Shown here: piece by piece, positions 62,575 through 64,000 of the stretch | Layout of the letters: each line of letters begins with the position of its first letter | Numbering within the stretch: position 1 is the stretch's first letter | Program-made: the position numbers and the translations under genes | Assembly (NCBI GenBank): GCA_036924085.1 | Contig: JAVGWX010000013.1 | Span: forward strand, 64,933,157 to 64,997,156 | Direction of reading: 5' to 3' | DNA length: 64,000 bases | From: Ariolimax columbianus | Lineage: Eukaryota > Mollusca > Gastropoda > Stylommatophora > Arionidae | The notes under the pieces: model-generated | The model's input: only the letters and a program-made list of their open reading frames with translations | The model's database searches: none | Told to the model about the DNA's origin: nothing

Positions 62575-63885
62575 ATCTTTATATATGGCTGGATAGACGG
62601 CTGCACCAAACTATGAAGGCCCCCCCCCCCCCCCCGCCCCCTACCTACACGCCCAGATAGTTAGGGAGGTACGCAACTGGTAAGTGAGAAAGAACACAGC
62701 ACACATTTAACAGTTACCCCACGCTAAACAAAACAAAACGCGCTGGTGACATCTAACGCGGTGTGTGATCTATGACGAAGCACACACGGCTGTCCACTTT
62801 CCGAATGCATTAATGTTTCATTCACTGATCCGCTCATAGTCACGATGGTGCCTTGGCTAACCATATCATTAAGAATAATTAGACAGACTGTAAGCGGGTA
62901 TTTAAGCGTTTGGTATAAACCAGCTCCGGAAAGGAATGCAGAAATGGACTGCCAAAGAGTGAAAGTTACGGAGGGGATACACTCGTTCTGCCTAAAAGTG
63001 GAAATGCTAGTTAGTTGTCCATCGCAGGAGAGGGTGGCGACATCATCAGATGGGTTTGTCTTGATGTAACTTGCGCTGCATTTGGATTACAGTGAGCAAG
63101 AAACTGCGCTGGTCATCAGCCTCACTCTCTCGTCCTGAGCTACCTTGGACCAGTGGCAAGGCGATCAGTCGAGACTACTGGAGGTAACTCAGGATGCAGG
63201 CATTCTGTCTTAATTCTCTTCAGACAAGGGGTAGCTTGAAACTTGGGGGATTCAATTGGTCACAGTTTTCGTTAGCTTTAAGTGGTGACTTACCACTCGA
63301 CTAAAGCGATCTATGTAGGGGAAACTGACAGGCCATGTTTGGCAATGCCGACGAAGGACGTGGACTGCAGTGGTATACTTGTAGCAATAGCTGACACACA
63401 AGAACGATCTTGAAATAACAAGATTCTCCGCATTGCTCTCAGACGCCAAAGATAGTAGCGATCATCTCCCTATTAATAATGTCAAACGACGGGTCAAACC
63501 AGGATGTACGGGGCCCTTCTCTGCTAGGAGAACGCTCGTAGAGCAACTTTCCTGGGAGAAACAACTTCTACTTCTTGCCTCATTTTCACTCCCGCCGGAG
63601 TATATGGTTACCACTACACCTGGCCTATTTTAGGAAGACTGTAGCAAAACACGTTGCAGTAAATGTTTCTATAGCAATTTGTTCTACCCAATGATGTCGC
63701 TAGTCCCATGCACAACTTTCTTTAGTCCCAATTTAGGACATGAATGGAGGAGCAGGAGTACTACTTTTTCCTCCACAGTAAGGAGCCAAGGGATTCACTC
63801 GCGGAAGAAATAACTGACAAAGAAATAACTGACAAAAAAACTACTGTTTTGCAGGTAGCCTGTAGGAAATCAAAGGCTAATGAAA
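62575..63885. other. Non-genic stretch
   Basis: Contains a C tract at about 62620-62637 and short SINE-J-like pieces near 63220-63250. I found no exon, including no convincing reticulon N-terminal exon. Confidence 0.4.
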
Positions 63886-63889
63886 CATC

Positions 63890-64000
63890 CCAAACAAATG
63901 CATACTAAAGACGGTTGCACTGGGACCCCGGGCGCAGAACACAGTGCAAATTATTTGATATGACCGCATGGCGGAATGGGGAAGAGGCTAAACGCCAAAA
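63890..64000 (+). repeat. SINE-A 3' part, running to the window edge
   Basis: The body (gcatactaaagacggttgca, ccgggcgcagaacacagtgca, gaatggggaagaggctaaacgcc) matches the 3' half of SINE-A. The head is absent. Confidence 0.65.

Overview
This window is eukaryotic, intron-rich and repeat-dense animal DNA. The retroelement families and the style of the host exons suggest a mollusc, most likely a heterobranch gastropod (sea slug type). That placement is an inference from remembered family resemblance, not from a search. I see no bacterial operon, rRNA gene or CRISPR array.

Two host genes can be read exon by exon, both on the minus strand. (1) The 5' part of DNAAF10/WDR92, a WD40 co-chaperone for axonemal dynein assembly, has exons at 14002-13829, 11662-11562 and 4011-3881. 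Phases agree and all visible splice sites are GT-AG. The rest of the gene lies beyond the left edge. (2) The complete reticulon homology domain of a reticulon gene is in six exons (45651-45444, 43060-42922, 39571-39502, 38008-37962, 33854-33796, 31251-31203). It ends in a KXKXX-type ER retrieval signal and a stop; the variable N-terminal exon(s) lie to the right and were not found. The reticulon lies upstream of DNAAF10 in the same orientation.

Nearly everything else is mobile or tandemly repeated DNA. Non-LTR retrotransposons include a young I-group (RT plus RNase H) family with a (GAA)n tail at 2.3, 8.1, 49.5 and 53.0 kb, three of the four copies with visible target-site duplications. There are also at least three other RNase H-bearing lineages, several RTE-like pieces and CR1/L2-like 3' ends. 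Short dispersed families include a tRNA-headed SINE (here SINE-A), a second tRNA-headed family (SINE-J), repeat B, repeat C (shares the CGAAGAAGAA end of the I-group LINE), repeat E ((AAC)n tail) and repeat G. Many are nested with readable target-site duplications.

Tandem arrays are prominent: 48 bp (0.3-0.7 kb), 27 bp (22.8 kb), a 2.5 kb 41-bp satellite with higher-order structure (28.1-30.7 kb), 53 bp and 42 bp arrays at the two ends of one reticulon intron, a 29-bp GA-rich array (54.3-54.9 kb), a 51-bp array made from reverse transcriptase coding sequence (56.6-57.1 kb), and back-to-back 49-bp and 34-bp arrays (59.0-61.2 kb). A 434-bp near-identical inverted repeat sits at 55.3 and 58.6 kb.

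I did not find a convincing new multi-gene system. The strongest unusual signals are the RT-derived in-frame minisatellite, the satellite with 5-, 6- and 7-monomer super-repeats, the inverted 434-bp pair with 8-bp flanking duplication, and the reticulon intron bracketed by tandem arrays. Family names (A, B, C, E, G, J) are local labels only, and most repeat boundaries are accurate to roughly 10-50 bases.
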